A stretch of DNA of 64,000 nt from Eucommia ulmoides (lineage: Eukaryota; Streptophyta; Magnoliopsida; Garryales; Eucommiaceae): contig CM028333.1 of NCBI GenBank assembly GCA_016647705.1, forward strand, positions 27,998,743-28,062,742, in the 5' to 3' direction. Made by a program: the position numbers and the translations under genes. Below the pieces are notes generated by a model. The model saw only the letters and a program-made list of their open reading frames with translations, had not been told where the DNA came from and did no database searches. Below are positions 36,130 through 48,655 of this stretch, in pieces (the first letter of the stretch is position 1; every line of letters starts with the position of its first letter).

Positions 36130-38498
36130 TGTTGGCCTAGTGAGCTACCCAAGAGTGGGCGCAAATTGGGTAGTGATAAAAATTTAAACAATTAAAACTT
36201 TCAACACTTAATTTATCAAATAATCAATTTATTCTAAATCAATTATTATCTTTGTTACACAACGGATACGTGTTTAATTCTAGGTTCACACCCAAACAAA
36301 ATATAAAGAAAATAAAAAATGCAACACACTAAGATATATCCTGGTTCAGCAAGTTAGCTTTAACTAATTTAGTCCCTAGAGCTCCTTGGAGATTCGCGAC
36401 CTCTAAATCCCTAATTCCTTAAACGGTAGGAACCAAACCCTTACAATGAATTTTTTTTCCCAGCTTAGAATCAACATTTTCAATTCCATTTTCCCAGACT
36501 AAGGAAAAACCCTATCTTTTTCTCAAGTTAAAGATTAACCTAATTCTATTACAGGAAGAATCACAACCTAATCTTTTTTAACGGGCTAAAGATCAAACCT
36601 CACCACACTAACAAGTATCCTTTTCCCAAGTAAGAATTGAACCTTTATAATTCATTCAAAAATAATTCAATTTCAGGAAGAATCAAAACCTAAATTCTTT
36701 TCAAGGGAAAAGAATAACCTAACCTTTTTATACTTTAAGTAAAGATCAAACCTTAACCTTTTTCCCGAAAAAGATTGAAACCCTAACTATCCACCTACCT
36801 AACCATGTCTAATCCACTAAAACTCACAAATATAAAAAAAAATAAAAAAAATATGAGTTTCTTCCAACTCGGAGCTCCTACCACCTCAAAATAATTATAT
36901 TCAATTAATGTCCCAAAATTTACTACGTGGTAGAATTAATGTGAGATAAATTAATATCTAATTATAAATAAGTATGGGTAGCACAAAATTTAGCACATAA
37001 TCAGATAATATCACAAAAATCATTTTAAAACTATTTTTATGCTCTTAAGTTTGAAAATGATTTTTCAACAATCTTAAATCCAAGCGATCAACAATAATAT
37101 GAAATCAAAATTAAGAATAATAACTTGGAACAATCTCACCAAGAAAATATCGACGAATGAAAACAAGATTGCAAAACAGCACAGATCGGTGACACCAATT
37201 CAACAACGCTTTAGCTCAAGAACTTTAATCACAAACTCTCGAATAATCTCAGCAGTATGATAACTCTTATAAAAGTTTAGGAACTCATAGTTCTTGACAT
37301 ATTTTTTATCAAATTTTTACCAGTCTATATATAAAGATTTAAATCAAGTCTTCCAACGGTTAGTTTTCAAAAGATATGCCTCTAAAAGACACCTATAGAC
37401 CCCATATATCATATCCATTAAATTCTGGTGTATTTTATTTAAAAATAACTTTTAAATCTATCAATTAAGTCCATAAAATATTTCTAGGACATCAATCACA
37501 AAGATAGAAAATATTTAGTTGCTAAAATTGAGAGAATCTTTAATTATATGATCCAAATCAAGAGGGATTTCAAAATATATATACCACATCTTTAGAAATA
37601 TAAAATCCGCCGAAATACTCAATTGGAATTGTTAAAAATGGTTGGTAAGGGTTAATTTTTTACCGAAATCCCAAAATCCTTGAAATCTCAACCGAAATAG
37701 TCACTTGACCGAACCCAGCCCAGTTAGTCGACCGAATGATTTTGATTGTAAGCCAGGACAAAACCAAACACCTGTCGGTTAATCGATTGCTCACCAATCG
37801 GTGGACCGATTGGTTCAAGATGTTTTCCAAGCCAAGCCAAGCCACAGTTGGCTGATCGATTATCCCACAATTGGTTGACCGATTGTTTCAAAGACTTTTC
37901 ACTACCATTCCTCTACGCCCATTAGTTGACCGATTCCTTCGTGGTTGGTTGACTGATCGATGCAACATGCTCCATATTTTCTCCAAAACCTCATTGTTTC
38001 AATCAGTTGACCAATCCTCCTCAAATCAGTTGACCGATTGATGATGGTTGGTCAGTGTTTCTCTCATTTCTACTCCAAAACACAACGTTTGAACTCATTA
38101 ACCAATTTCTTTTCTCGGTTAACTAAATTGACTCTAAAATTCAATTTTAAACATTATTCTCACTTATTTTTATTTTTCAATTTCACATAGGAGCACATAT
38201 TTGAACACTAATTAAGATCCTAAATTTCATCAAATTAAGCACACAAAAATATAATTTATTTAATAGTATCGTGTATGATCTTAATTCGGGTTGCATTAAG
38301 AGTATAAGAGTATTTGAGTTGTTTTCACCTAATTTCTTCAGGATCTTCAAAACTCTTCATTGTTCATCTTTGAACCCTTGATAATTTCTTTATGATTGAA
38401 TCAATAATTTGAACTCTTTTTTTGAAACACTCAACAAACACATTAGTTCCATAAAAAATATCAACCTTTAATTATCCATCAAAACCTCGGGATCAACA
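36130..38498 (-). mobile_element. Downstream LTR of C1
   Basis: In plus orientation it runs TGTTGGCCTAGTGAGCTACCC..GGGATCAACA, and is homologous to C2 and C3. It carries a cluster of palindromic words of the ATCGGTTGACCGAT type at about 37690-38060, and the shared oligo-repeats 'gaatcaaa.ccta' in R/U5. Length is 2.37 kb. Confidence 0.88.
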
Positions 38499-38512
38499 AT
38501 CTCCCCCTTTTT
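38499..38512 (-). other. Polypurine tract of C1
   Basis: AAAAAGGGGGAGAT on the minus strand, abutting the LTR. This sets the orientation of the element. Confidence 0.8.
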
Positions 38513-38919
38513 GATGATGACAATTAACTTTGATATTTTCTTCAAAACAAAAAATGTAACCACGCTCCCCCTAAATCTGAGGACGGGTATTTAATTTAAT
38601 TCAGCACAATCATGAAGATAATTCAAATAATTCAATTGATAGTTTCAACATAAGCACAAAAACAAATCAAGTTAACGATTAATATATTCAATAAAGCATA
38701 ATATAATCAATTTCACCATAATTCTCTCTTTAATCAGTGCAATGCTTATGTGAACAAATTCATAAACATCAACTATCTTGTTTAAAGCACAATATCTCAA
38801 TTTAATTATAATTTTACCTTTTGTCAAACAAATATCTCATTTAAACATGAAACACATCCTCCCCATTTGTTATCTCAAAAAGTAGGAGTGGGGACCCAAA
38901 AACATCATTCTTGGTAAAC

Positions 38920-39900
38920 ATCATTATGCCTAGCCATACCTAAATCTCGAATAATTTTTATAAACTGATTTTTTGCTGAAGGTTTGGTAAAGATATCGGC
39001 AAGCTGATCTGAGGTATCAATATATTCAATACTAACGTCCATTTTCTAAATGTGATCACAAATAAAATGATGTCTAATCTCTATGTGCTTAGTTTGTGAG
39101 TGCTCTGTCAGATTCTTACGTAAACATATAGCACTTCTATTATCACAATAAATCGGAACTTTCTCTATACATACTTCAAAATCATTTAATTATTGTTTAA
39201 TATATAGAATTTGAGGGCAACAATTACCAGCTGCCATATACTCAGCCTCAGTAGTAGATAAGGCTATAAAATTTTGTTTCTTGCTAGACCAAAAAACTAA
39301 GGCATGTCCTAAAAAGTGACATAACCCACTTGTGCTTTTTCGCTCTACTTTGCATCCGGAAAAATCAACATTGGAGTAACTAGTTAACTTGAAGTCACTC
39401 CCCCTAGGATACCATAATCCTAGGTCATTTGTCCCTCTCAAATATTGAAGGATTCACTTAACCGCAGTTAAATGCGATTCTTTAGGACAAGACTGAAATC
39501 TAGCACACAAGCAAACACTAAACATTATATCTGGTTTACAAGTAGTAAGATACAACAAGCTACCAATCATACCTCAATACAATTTCTCATTTACGTTTTT
39601 GGCTATATCATCTTTATCTATTTTCATAGCTGTTGCTATGGGAGTTTTATACTCTTTAGTGCCATCCAAGCCATACGTTTTCAGCAACTCTTTGGTGTAC
39701 TTGGCTTGATTAATAAAAATTCATTCTTTGGTTTGCTTGATTTGCAACCCAAGAAAGAAGGTTAACTCTCCCATCATACTTATTTCTGATTCGACCTTCA
39801 TATTCTTGAAAAACTCTTGGCAAAAATATTCATTAGTAGAACCCAAGATAATATCGTCTACATATATTTTCAAATAACTCAATATTTTATGATATCATTT
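38920..39900 (-). pseudogene. Copia reverse transcriptase and RNase H of C1 (partial)
   Basis: Minus strand: 'KIYVDDIILGSTNEYF' with an intact YVDD (39853-39864), 'GELTFFLGLQIKQT', a stop, 'INQAKYTKELLKTYG', 'KTPIATAMKIDKDD', 'MIGSLLYLTTCKPDIMFSVC' and 'SHLTAVK'. RNase H follows: 'LRGTNDLGLWYPRGSDFKL', 'YSNVDFSGC', 'RKSTSGLCHFLG' and 'FIALSTTEAEYMA'. These blocks are diagnostic of copia pol, with a Tork/Sire-like wording. The N-terminal half of RT is absent. Stops interrupt at about 39443, 39575 and 39740. The enzyme pair would copy element RNA into DNA. Confidence 0.88.
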
Positions 39901-40640
39901 GACAACATCCATTTGGATTAAATTAGAATCATATAATCGTTAATGCACAAGGACATGAATCATATCTCAATAATAACATGCATATTAAAGATGCTATCTC
40001 ATAATATTCTAGATCCCTTTAATAATAATTTATTTAAAAACCAGGAGACATGAAATGTATGAGAAGGACATATTATCATGCATATAGCTAGATGCTTAAT
40101 GCCTATAAATATATCTATGTGCAAAAAGTAGCAACTGAAAACAATAAGCACAGATTGATATGTCATGTTTATTTAGACGATCGTATATATGGTATCAAAA
40201 ATCGATTAACACAATTTCATAAAGAGATACTAACCATGATCTGCTTAAATTCATAAGATATGCCAATCAACTAAGATCATGCTAAAAACTGATTTTATCA
40301 AATATTTGATACAAAAGATAACCATCACATAACTCAGTTTTAATAAATGAATAAGTATTAGCAAACAATAAAATTCAATGTACGCATATAATCAAGGTCA
40401 TGAACAATTCAAATCAAATAAATGCATCAATCAAATAATTCTTTATCATTTAATTATCCTTAATATTTTAAATAAATCAAGATATCATGCATTTTAATAA
40501 ATCATGTTAATTCAATAATGAATAAGTCATAGATAACATATTTCACATATTTTCAAATATAACTTTTAGCGAATCTCACACACACATATGCAAACTTATC
40601 TATCGTCATGCAATAATTCTAAGATAACTAAAGAACACAT
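39901..40640. other. AT-rich block inside C1, unassigned
   Basis: About 740 bases between RT and the gag part, with stops in all frames and none of the integrase motifs expected there. It may be decayed pol or a foreign insertion. No ends or duplication were seen. Confidence 0.35.
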
Positions 40641-41848
40641 AATTTAGCACATGTCTTATAAACCATTACCGACTTACCTAATTGGCATGCTGAACACCTC
40701 TATCTTTAACAAATTTAATGAACTTAAATAGCGAAGGTTTCGGAATACCTCTTATACCCTTGGAGACGACTTTGCTTTTTACATCATTTGTAGCAACAAT
40801 TGATTTGGATGCACAATTTCTCTTGGCCTGTCTGTTTCCTCTAAGCCTTTGATTGTTGCCATTTGATTCAATGATATTTTTATTTGCACATGTCACTTGT
40901 GGCTTTCTGGTGATATCCTATCTTGACTTTGGTAATTTTTTTCTATTTGAATGTGTCGCTTGTCGCTTCTTTGTAACTTTACATCATGGCATTGGTACAT
41001 CTTTTCAGTTTGTACGTGTTGCTTGTGAATTATTGGTGACTTCCCATCTTGGCTTTAATATAACCTCTTCGTTTGTTCCTTCTGGTCCAGTCCCGAAATT
41101 ATGTAACTTTCTTTGGTATCCATTTAATTTGGGATCCATTCTTGTTAGACATAAACTTAGGGTTCCTAAACGTACATGATATTTTAAAATGTCCAACCCT
41201 ATTGCATTAATAACATCTCAACTTCAATTGATTATCATAGATAGCACGAGAAGTAAAACATAAATCATTTCTAAAAATAGCAAAATCACAATCATTGACC
41301 GGTGATGAAGAATGAGATGATGAAACATATCTACTTCCATAGATAGTTTTAAAAAATGAAGAAATATTTTTAGAAGCTCTTGAAATAGACTTGAGGTTGG
41401 ATTATCATTTTTCAAAATTTTTCTTAAGTAAATCGATGTTTAATTCAAGATCTGACCTTTGCTTGGAAATCATGTCAAAATCATTTTTTTAAACTTTGTT
41501 TTCATTTTCAAGAAAATCCACTTTAGAGAGTAAATTATTAATTTCAAAAATGACATCCAAAAATCATTTGTTTCACAATAGTCATCCAGATGTACTTTAG
41601 ATTTTCGAACGTTTTTTCTTCAATTTTCAAAAGAATCAATTTTTCTTTTTAAACTCAAGTTTTCTTTAGTAAAAACAAGTGTAAGAAAAAGTAATTTTTT
41701 CATGACAATGTGGACATTTTCATTATCATAAATAACATTATCATATACGGATCTATCACCTTCAAGAGAGGATACACAAAAATATTTTTTATGGTGTGTG
41801 TCACGTGATCGGTTTAGCTAGGATTTTAAGCCTATCGAGCCTAAACCA
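40641..41848 (-). pseudogene. gag: Copia gag relic of C1 with repeated linker
   Basis: The minus strand yields 'SSFFKTIYGSRYV' and a CX2CX4HX4C knuckle region 'CNRVGHFKISC' (near 41170-41210, one cysteine pair split by a stop), then 'KFMSNKNGSQIKWIPKK', the usual segment behind the copia knuckle. Beyond it about three decayed copies of a 20-25 residue unit (for example 'KEATSDTFK' and 'QKATSDMCK') lie between 40850 and 41060. Upstream DNA to 41848 should be the gag N-terminus and leader but is too decayed to read. Gag forms the particle shell. Confidence 0.65.
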
Positions 41849-41861
41849 GCTCTGATCCCAA
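41849..41861 (-). other. Primer-binding site of C1
   Basis: TTGGGATCAGAGC on the minus strand. It matches the initiator tRNA-Met site TGGTATCAGAGC except near its start, and abuts the LTR end 'tagtccaata'. Confidence 0.75.
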
Positions 41862-41880
41862 TTATTGGACTAGTGAGCTA

Positions 41881-42950
41881 GGAACTAGTTGAGGCTTTTT
41901 GTGAGTAGTATGTGTACAACAAAGATGTTGCGGTGGACCGTAATACCCTATACCAGATACTAAAAAAGAAAAGATGAATGCTTTCGGAGGTACACTACTC
42001 GCTGGAGGAAAGAGGTTGCCAAAGTTGTCCCTAGACTGAGCGAGGAGGCTCAATTAGAGATATTCACATCGATTCAGATGCCGCTGTTCTATTAGGGTTT
42101 ATTGAGTATAGCAGTGGCCTCCTTCAATGATGCAATCAAGAAAGTCAAGATGATAGAAGAAGGGATAAGGAGTGAAAAGATCGAAGGGGCCTCATCCGAT
42201 CCGACAAAGAGGTCAGCTCCACAAAAAAGAAGAAGATGAAGTAGTTGCCATTGTTTTACCCCAGCAAACCCCTCACCAAAATAATTCCTAAGTTTTTTAT
42301 CCCCAAAATTACCTGAACCAAAACAACCAATACTGTAACTATCTTCCTCAAAATCGACAAAACCAAAATTACTCCCAGAGCTAGCCATATTCCCAAAGCC
42401 ATCATTGCTACTGCCAATACCAGAATATACCTTTCCTTTACCAAAACCACATTCCCCAATACTATCCCCAAGCCTACCAAACACCCGTTTACCATACGCC
42501 CTCATATCAGCCAAACTAAAGCCCCTCCACCTTAAATTCCTAACCATACCCTAAAGCTAAGAAGTTAATACCACCTGGGATACCCACCTCGCACTACTAG
42601 GAAAAACTTTCAAAATGATAAAAATGAACTTGTAGACTTTCCGGTCTCAATCACTGAGCTATACTAGAATTGTTTAAAGCAAGGGATGCTAACGCCTCTT
42701 CCATCCTACAAGACTAAGCCTAGAAGTAAAACCTATTCTTCGAATGCTTTTTGTGAGTACTACTCAGGAGCCAGAGGACATACGACCGAGCAGTGCTATC
42801 ACTTAACGGATAAGATACGAGAATTCATACATGCATGAGCCTTCATATTTCGTAACAAAAAATATTGAGGCCGCTATGCTAAATTGCCAATTGAATCCAC
42901 TGCCTAAGCACACACCTTCAGGGAGTGGTAATGTCGATCTTTACCAAATT
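41881..42950 (+). pseudogene. gag: Tat-type gag relic of element X
   Basis: The plus strand, over several frames, reads 'LVEAFCE.YVYNKDVAVDR', 'RRYTTRWRKEVAKVVPRLSE' and 'EAQLEIF', which is the retrotransposon gag core. Then come 'FNDAIKKVKMIEEGIRSEKI', a poly-proline/hydrophobic linker, 'LKQGMLTPLPSYKTKPRSK', and the zinc-knuckle part 'FCEYYSGARGHTTEQCYHLT' followed by 'DKIREFIHA'. The knuckle keeps C, GH and C. The N-terminus is cut off at the C1 deletion junction. It resembles the Y gag tail at 10715-10850 in layout but not closely in sequence. Gag packages element RNA. Confidence 0.78.
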
Positions 42951-44908
42951 GTTAGCAGAGATAGGAGCGAGTCATGTGCCTGAGGCTCGAGTTGAAAAAT
43001 CTAATGGCTGCAAAATAGGTGTATTTGTTTACTTTCATTTTACTAGGTAATTTGATAAAATTGGGACTTTTTTGTGTACTCACCTTTCTATATCATTGGT
43101 CTTTTGGTTGGAAAAGTATTTACTCTGTAATAGCTTTTTAAATTTCAATAAATGCAATACTGTTTTATCCAAACGATGATCTAATGTTTGAATCTTTCTC
43201 TCAGGTACCCAAAATTACCTGCATATGTTGTATGTGATGTGACTGAGCAAGGATGTGAATGAATGATTTCAATACAGAGCTAGATCACAATGCAATGGGA
43301 ATAGAAACAAAGGAAGATTATGTTCTGCTAAACGATGGTGAGATCTAAAAGACATTTGACCGAATTTGGCAACAGTTCCAAATTATCGGATGATTTGAAA
43401 GATCAACATCCATTGCATTGAGGATGTTTTGATATATTGTTGTAAGTTGATCAAGCTATCTTCTTTGGTCCTTTAATGATTTGATAAAGCCAGGTGTAAA
43501 CATCCTGGCTCGCCTGCTATCGGGTCCTATGGCGAAGAAAACAACAATCATCCAGATCAATAATCCTAATGAATAGGCTCTGAAATATAATACCGGTATC
43601 CAATCATTCGATGAAGATCAAAGCTAGAAAATGAGGATTTGTCACCATCAACCAACACTGCTGGACACCAGATTTACACATTCATTGATGGGTTCTCGGG
43701 TTGCAAGAAGGACTCGATTCACAAAGAAGACCAGGTTGATTTCTAAGCATGACTGCCCCTGAACCAATGGGAGTTCGATAATTTATTTCTTTAAAAAAAA
43801 AAAAAAAAAAAAAAAAGGAATGAAAAAAAAAAAAAAAAAAAAAAAAGGTAAAGAAAAAAAATTGCTAAAAAAAAGGGTCTAAAATAGTCAAACCACTAAC
43901 TGAGCAAGAAGTGTTGGTGGAAATATAGAAGAGATTTGAAGAGAAAATAAATGGGATATATAGGTTCTCTCTATAGTTTCTGCTTCGAACCAATTAGGTG
44001 GGCAAATAATATTTTTTCGGATCAAAACTTGATGGATTTGAATGAAATTAGAATTCGTTAAAGGGAAAATTGGACGTGGTCTAGAAATGTATAGAAACCA
44101 TATTCCTCTGTAATCCGACTCAAAATCTCTCAAAAAATCATATCAGGTATTGAAGGTACTCATTTTAGTAATTTTCGACATTTTTTTTCCATTTTTTGGA
44201 CTAAATTAATTTTGTAGGACTTGAGAAAATAGAGAGTATGCAGGAAAATTAAAACCCTAAGTATTGAAGTGCCTAGAAATTTGGAAAGACAAGAATCCAG
44301 TGGGCAAGCCAATGAGACCTTGATGAGGCATGTTGGGTCCTACCCGTGAATTTAAAAGTAATGGTGCTAAATTCAAATAAATGAATCTTATCAAATCACT
44401 TCGAGAAAGTTAAGCATCATCAATTGAGTGACCATGACGAAAAAAGGGGGGAATGGAATTGTGAGTCATCGAAGGTGACCAATTTTTTCAAACTAAGATT
44501 TTGTTTTGGAAATGTTATCTTATCCACTTGAGGATCTCAAAAGGGTTGGAAGCATGGATTTCCTTATTATTTGGTCCTCTCACCTTCTTTCTGACTCGAG
44601 TTGAAAACTCTTACTACTGAAAATTCAAAAGCTCTATATGAGTATTCACGTATGTATGTTGCCTTGAAAAGGATGTCCAGGAAACTCTTGATTTATGGCA
44701 CTATTGAGATATGTAGGAAACTCTTTTATGGTTCGGTCTCAATTCATCTATATTCCATTCCCATCATTTTTCATCATGTCCTAAAAAAGGCCCATTTTTT
44801 GAATTTCACCATTTTGTTATAGAATATAAAAATAAAAAAAAAATGATTTAAAAAATCCAGAAAATAAGATTTTCAAAATGATGTGATCTCTTGTCTTTGT
44901 TGAAAAAT
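42951..44908 (+). other. Remaining interior of X
   Basis: No protease, RT or integrase recognised. Contains two long A tracts (about 43793-43847) and one weak copy of the multi-helix motif (44640-44740, 'gatatgtaggaaactc..ggttcggtc'). Frames at 43888-44133 and 44601-44822 show no domain. Most of pol must be deleted, since only 2 kb remains before the second LTR. Confidence 0.45.
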
Positions 44909-45729
44909 AGAGGCAAATATAGATACGGTATTTTAACTGTCCCGCAAAAACTTTATTTCTTATTTTATAATTTTGTTATTTTTCATTTTATTTTATTTTC
45001 ATAAAAATAAAAAAAATGGAGAAAAAAAATGAATATATATATATATAACTGGAAAACAAAAAAAGAAAGAAAAAAGATTCCTTGTCGGAATGAGATTAGG
45101 TTTCTTTTTCCCTTTCTTTTTAGTTTTTTCACCGAATTGGGACTAGGGTTTCCCAGGGTTTCTAGGATTTTTCACTCCTCATCTTTCCTATAAATATGAC
45201 CCTCCTCCTCATAGTTGACATAAAAATTCAAAGAGAAAACCTTCGAGGAGATTCAAAAATTGGGAGGAGTAACCCCTAGAAGAGTGATTTTTCATCTAAA
45301 GCCCTTTCGGGAAGTTGTCTGCAAGAGAAGAAGGGCCCGAGCATCGGGATTATTGGCCTAGAACATGTATATTTTTTCTTTTATCTTTAATTTTTCAACT
45401 TATTTTATTTTTCTTGCACCTTAAATTTTTGTAAATTTTATTTCTTTTAATTGTCCGATGACTCGATGAAAACTCTAGGATAAGGTTCCTCATTCTAAAT
45501 CTGAACTTTTGAGCATTTAGACGATGGCACCCATATATATCTATATATATATATTACTTCTGATTTTTTTTTTTGTTGTTGTTTGTAATTCATACAAAAA
45601 TTAAAAAAATAAGTCGTTCGATGATCCAATGAAAATGCTGGGGTAAGTTTCTTGTGCTTAAACTTAACTCCAAGGGTTAGGTGAAAGATGTTTCCATTCT
45701 TTATTTTTTCTGTTTATTTATTTATTCTT

Positions 45730-45732
<3 letters not shown>

Positions 45733-45804
<72 letters not shown>
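45733..45804. repeat. TA microsatellite
   Basis: About 36 TA units. The 72-codon frame with alternating Ile-Tyr over it is an artefact. Confidence 0.95.
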
Positions 45805-45808
<4 letters not shown>

Positions 45809-46146
45809 TTGTTTCCGGGATCTTCCCTTGATTCTCATATCTACAGAATGTGAGAGAATTTCAAATCAAGATTTCCTTAAATTAATTATGCAAACTTAAA
45901 ATATAAATATTATTTTTATCCATCTCGCATATTTATTTCTTGTTTCATTAAGACGACATCTTCAGGACACTTTCACCACTTACACTTTTTTATATTTCAT
46001 ATATATAGTTTTTTTTTTTAAGTTCATAATCCATGCTATTTCTTCACATAACGTTATTATTCGTGGCAAGAATTTAATTATATATATATAATACAAGTTG
46101 TGTTCCTTGTTTAATTCCCGTATTCATATCATTTTGCGTTGGTATG

Positions 46147-48655
46147 TGTTGACCCAGTGAGCTACCCAAGAGGGGGGTGAATTGAGTAGTTTTAAAAATT
46201 AAAGCAAATTATTAACTTTCAACACTTGAAAATTCAAATAATTAATTTAATCCTAAATTAATTATTATCTCTTTATATTTTCAACACTTTAAATAATCAA
46301 TTAATCAATTTATCCTAAATTGATTATTATTTTTATAAGGCAGCAGCTAAGTGTTCAAATCTAAGTGCACATCCAAACAACAAGAAATAAAGAAAATAAT
46401 AATACAATACACCATGATATATCCTGGTTCACCAAGTTACTATTGGCTAATTCAATCCTCTGAGCCCCACAAAGATTCGCACCTACTAAGCCACTAAGAT
46501 TCCTTTAAATAGGTAGGAACCAAACCTTTACACAATGATTCTTTTCACAGGCTCAGAATCAACCTTTACAATTTTCCTTTTCCCAGGCTCAGGAATAACC
46601 TTTTCTTTTTTCGGGCTCAAGACTAACCTAATCCTTTTACAGGCTAAGAATCAAACCTAATTCTTTTATACCTTAGGCTAAGAATCAAACCTCACAATCA
46701 CTCAAAGTATCTTTTTCCAAGGTAAGGATGGAACCTTTACAATTTACTCACACTAATTCTAATCAGGAAGAATTACGCTTAAATCTTTTCACGGGAAAAG
46801 AGTAACTTAATATTTTTATGCACTAGGTAAAGATAAAACCTCAATCTCTTTACAGAAAGATATTGAAACCCAACTACTCCTGATTAGATATTCCCAATAA
46901 TATCTAACTCGCACACAACTCACCAATTACAAAATTGATAAGTTTTTTTTCCACTCAGAGCTTCTACCACCTCAGATTAAATTTAAACTCGATTAATGTC
47001 CTGATATATACTAGTGATAGAAACAAAATGAGAATATCAAAATCTGATTTTAATATAGACGGATAGCACACAATTTATCACGTAATCAGAGTTTTATAAG
47101 AAATCGTTTTAAAATATTTTTTATGCTTTTAACGTTCAAAAATGATTTCACAAGATCAAATTACCAATTACCAAGCATGTAATAATAATAATAAACTCAA
47201 TAAAAATAATCTTAGAATGATCTCACCAGAAAAAATACCAAAAGAATGCAAATCAGATCGCAAGACAACTCAAATCGGCGACGCCAAATGAATTAGCGCT
47301 TTAACTCAAGAACTCCAATACCAGAATGATCTTACGATAATATCTCAATATAATATCAAAATGATAACTCTTAGAAAGCTCAAGAACTGAATAGTTTATG
47401 ATGGAATTTTCTATTTTTCTCTAAAAAAACGCAGGTATATTTAAATAGATTTAAAACAAGTCCTCCAATGGTTAGTTCCTATATGTCATGACATTTAATT
47501 GCTCATATAGACCCAATATATTGATATAACTTAATCCTGGTTCAATTTACTTAATTATAACTTTCAAAACATTCAATTTAGTCCCTCAAATAATATCACA
47601 TTCTCAAATCAATAGTATAGAAAGAATTAAATGTACTTAATTGAGAATCACATCAAATATGTATACCATATCTATAGGGATACTTAAATAAGAATGATAT
47701 ATCTATTAAATATTCAAATCCCCAGAATCTCTCCAGGATATCAACCAAAAAACGGCTAGTAACGGCTACTTTTTTTTTTTTTTTTTATCAAATCCATGAA
47801 ATTCTCTAAACCTAAAACCAAACCATCGGTTGACAGATCAAAATCATAAGTCGACCAATCAATTTAGGTTGTAGCCCAATCCAAAAAGTTCTCACCAGTT
47901 GGTCGACTGAAGCTTTATGGTCTGTTGACCAATCGATTCAGGATGTTCTCGAGACTAATTTTCAGTAATGGTCGGTCGACCGATCAATGCAGAGAGTTCA
48001 AGTATTGGCCTTAGGTCAACCGATCCCTCATGATCTATCGACTGATCGATTCAGAGAGTTCAAATTTTGGCCTAGGTCAACCGATCTCTCTTCGGTCAGT
48101 TGACTAATCGATTTAGAGACTACACTATTCCCAGCCACTTATTCATCGGTTGACTGATCCTAATTAGTCAGTTAACCGATTCTGCTGGAACACTTCTTCC
48201 TCAATTAATTTTAACGCCTATCTTCAATGTTTTTGCCTCTTTAAGCTATTTTTTTTTCTCGGTTAACTTAATTGACACTTTAAATCAATTTTAATTACTA
48301 ATCTTTCTTAAATCAATATTTCTTCTTCAATTTCACATACGAGCAAACACTTTTAACTAATTGAGATCCTAATAAAAACATACATAAATATAAAATCATT
48401 TTTGTGTCGTGTGTGATCCTAATCGGGATACATTAAGAGTAAAAATAAACCTGAATTGTTTTCACCTAAATTCTTCAAAGTCTTCAATCTCTCAATGCTT
48501 GTCTCCTTGTCAGTCTCTTGCATCCCTAACCATCTTTAATCATTTCTTTATGATAAAATCATCAATGGAACTTTTACACTGAAACACTCAATAAACTCGT
48601 TAGTTCCACCAAAAATATCAACATTTAATTGTCCATCAAAATCTTAGAATCAACA
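46147..48655 (-). mobile_element. Solo copia LTR C2
   Basis: Plus orientation TGTTGACCCAGTGAGC..AGAATCAACA, with flanks GTATG (46142-46146) and ATATG (48656-48660). The empty site in the first X LTR reads 'ttggcatgtttaag' (35505-35518), which confirms the boundaries. Carries the palindromic cluster at about 47825-48190. Length is 2.5 kb. Confidence 0.92.

Larger units (their letters stand above)
36130..41880 (-). mobile_element. Truncated Ty1/copia element C1
   Basis: Minus-strand order from right to left: 18-base LTR remnant (41863-41880), primer site, gag with zinc knuckle, an unassigned AT-rich block, reverse transcriptase, RNase H, purine tract (38499-38512) and a complete LTR (36130-38498). 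All of the upstream LTR but its last 18 bases is deleted, so no target duplication can be checked. Integrase was not found. It sits in the 5' LTR of X. The same deletion must have removed the end of that LTR, the X primer site and the start of X gag. Confidence 0.85.

Noticed and set aside
45681-45899. 72-codon frame with Ile-Tyr repeats
   Set aside because: Translation of the TA microsatellite.
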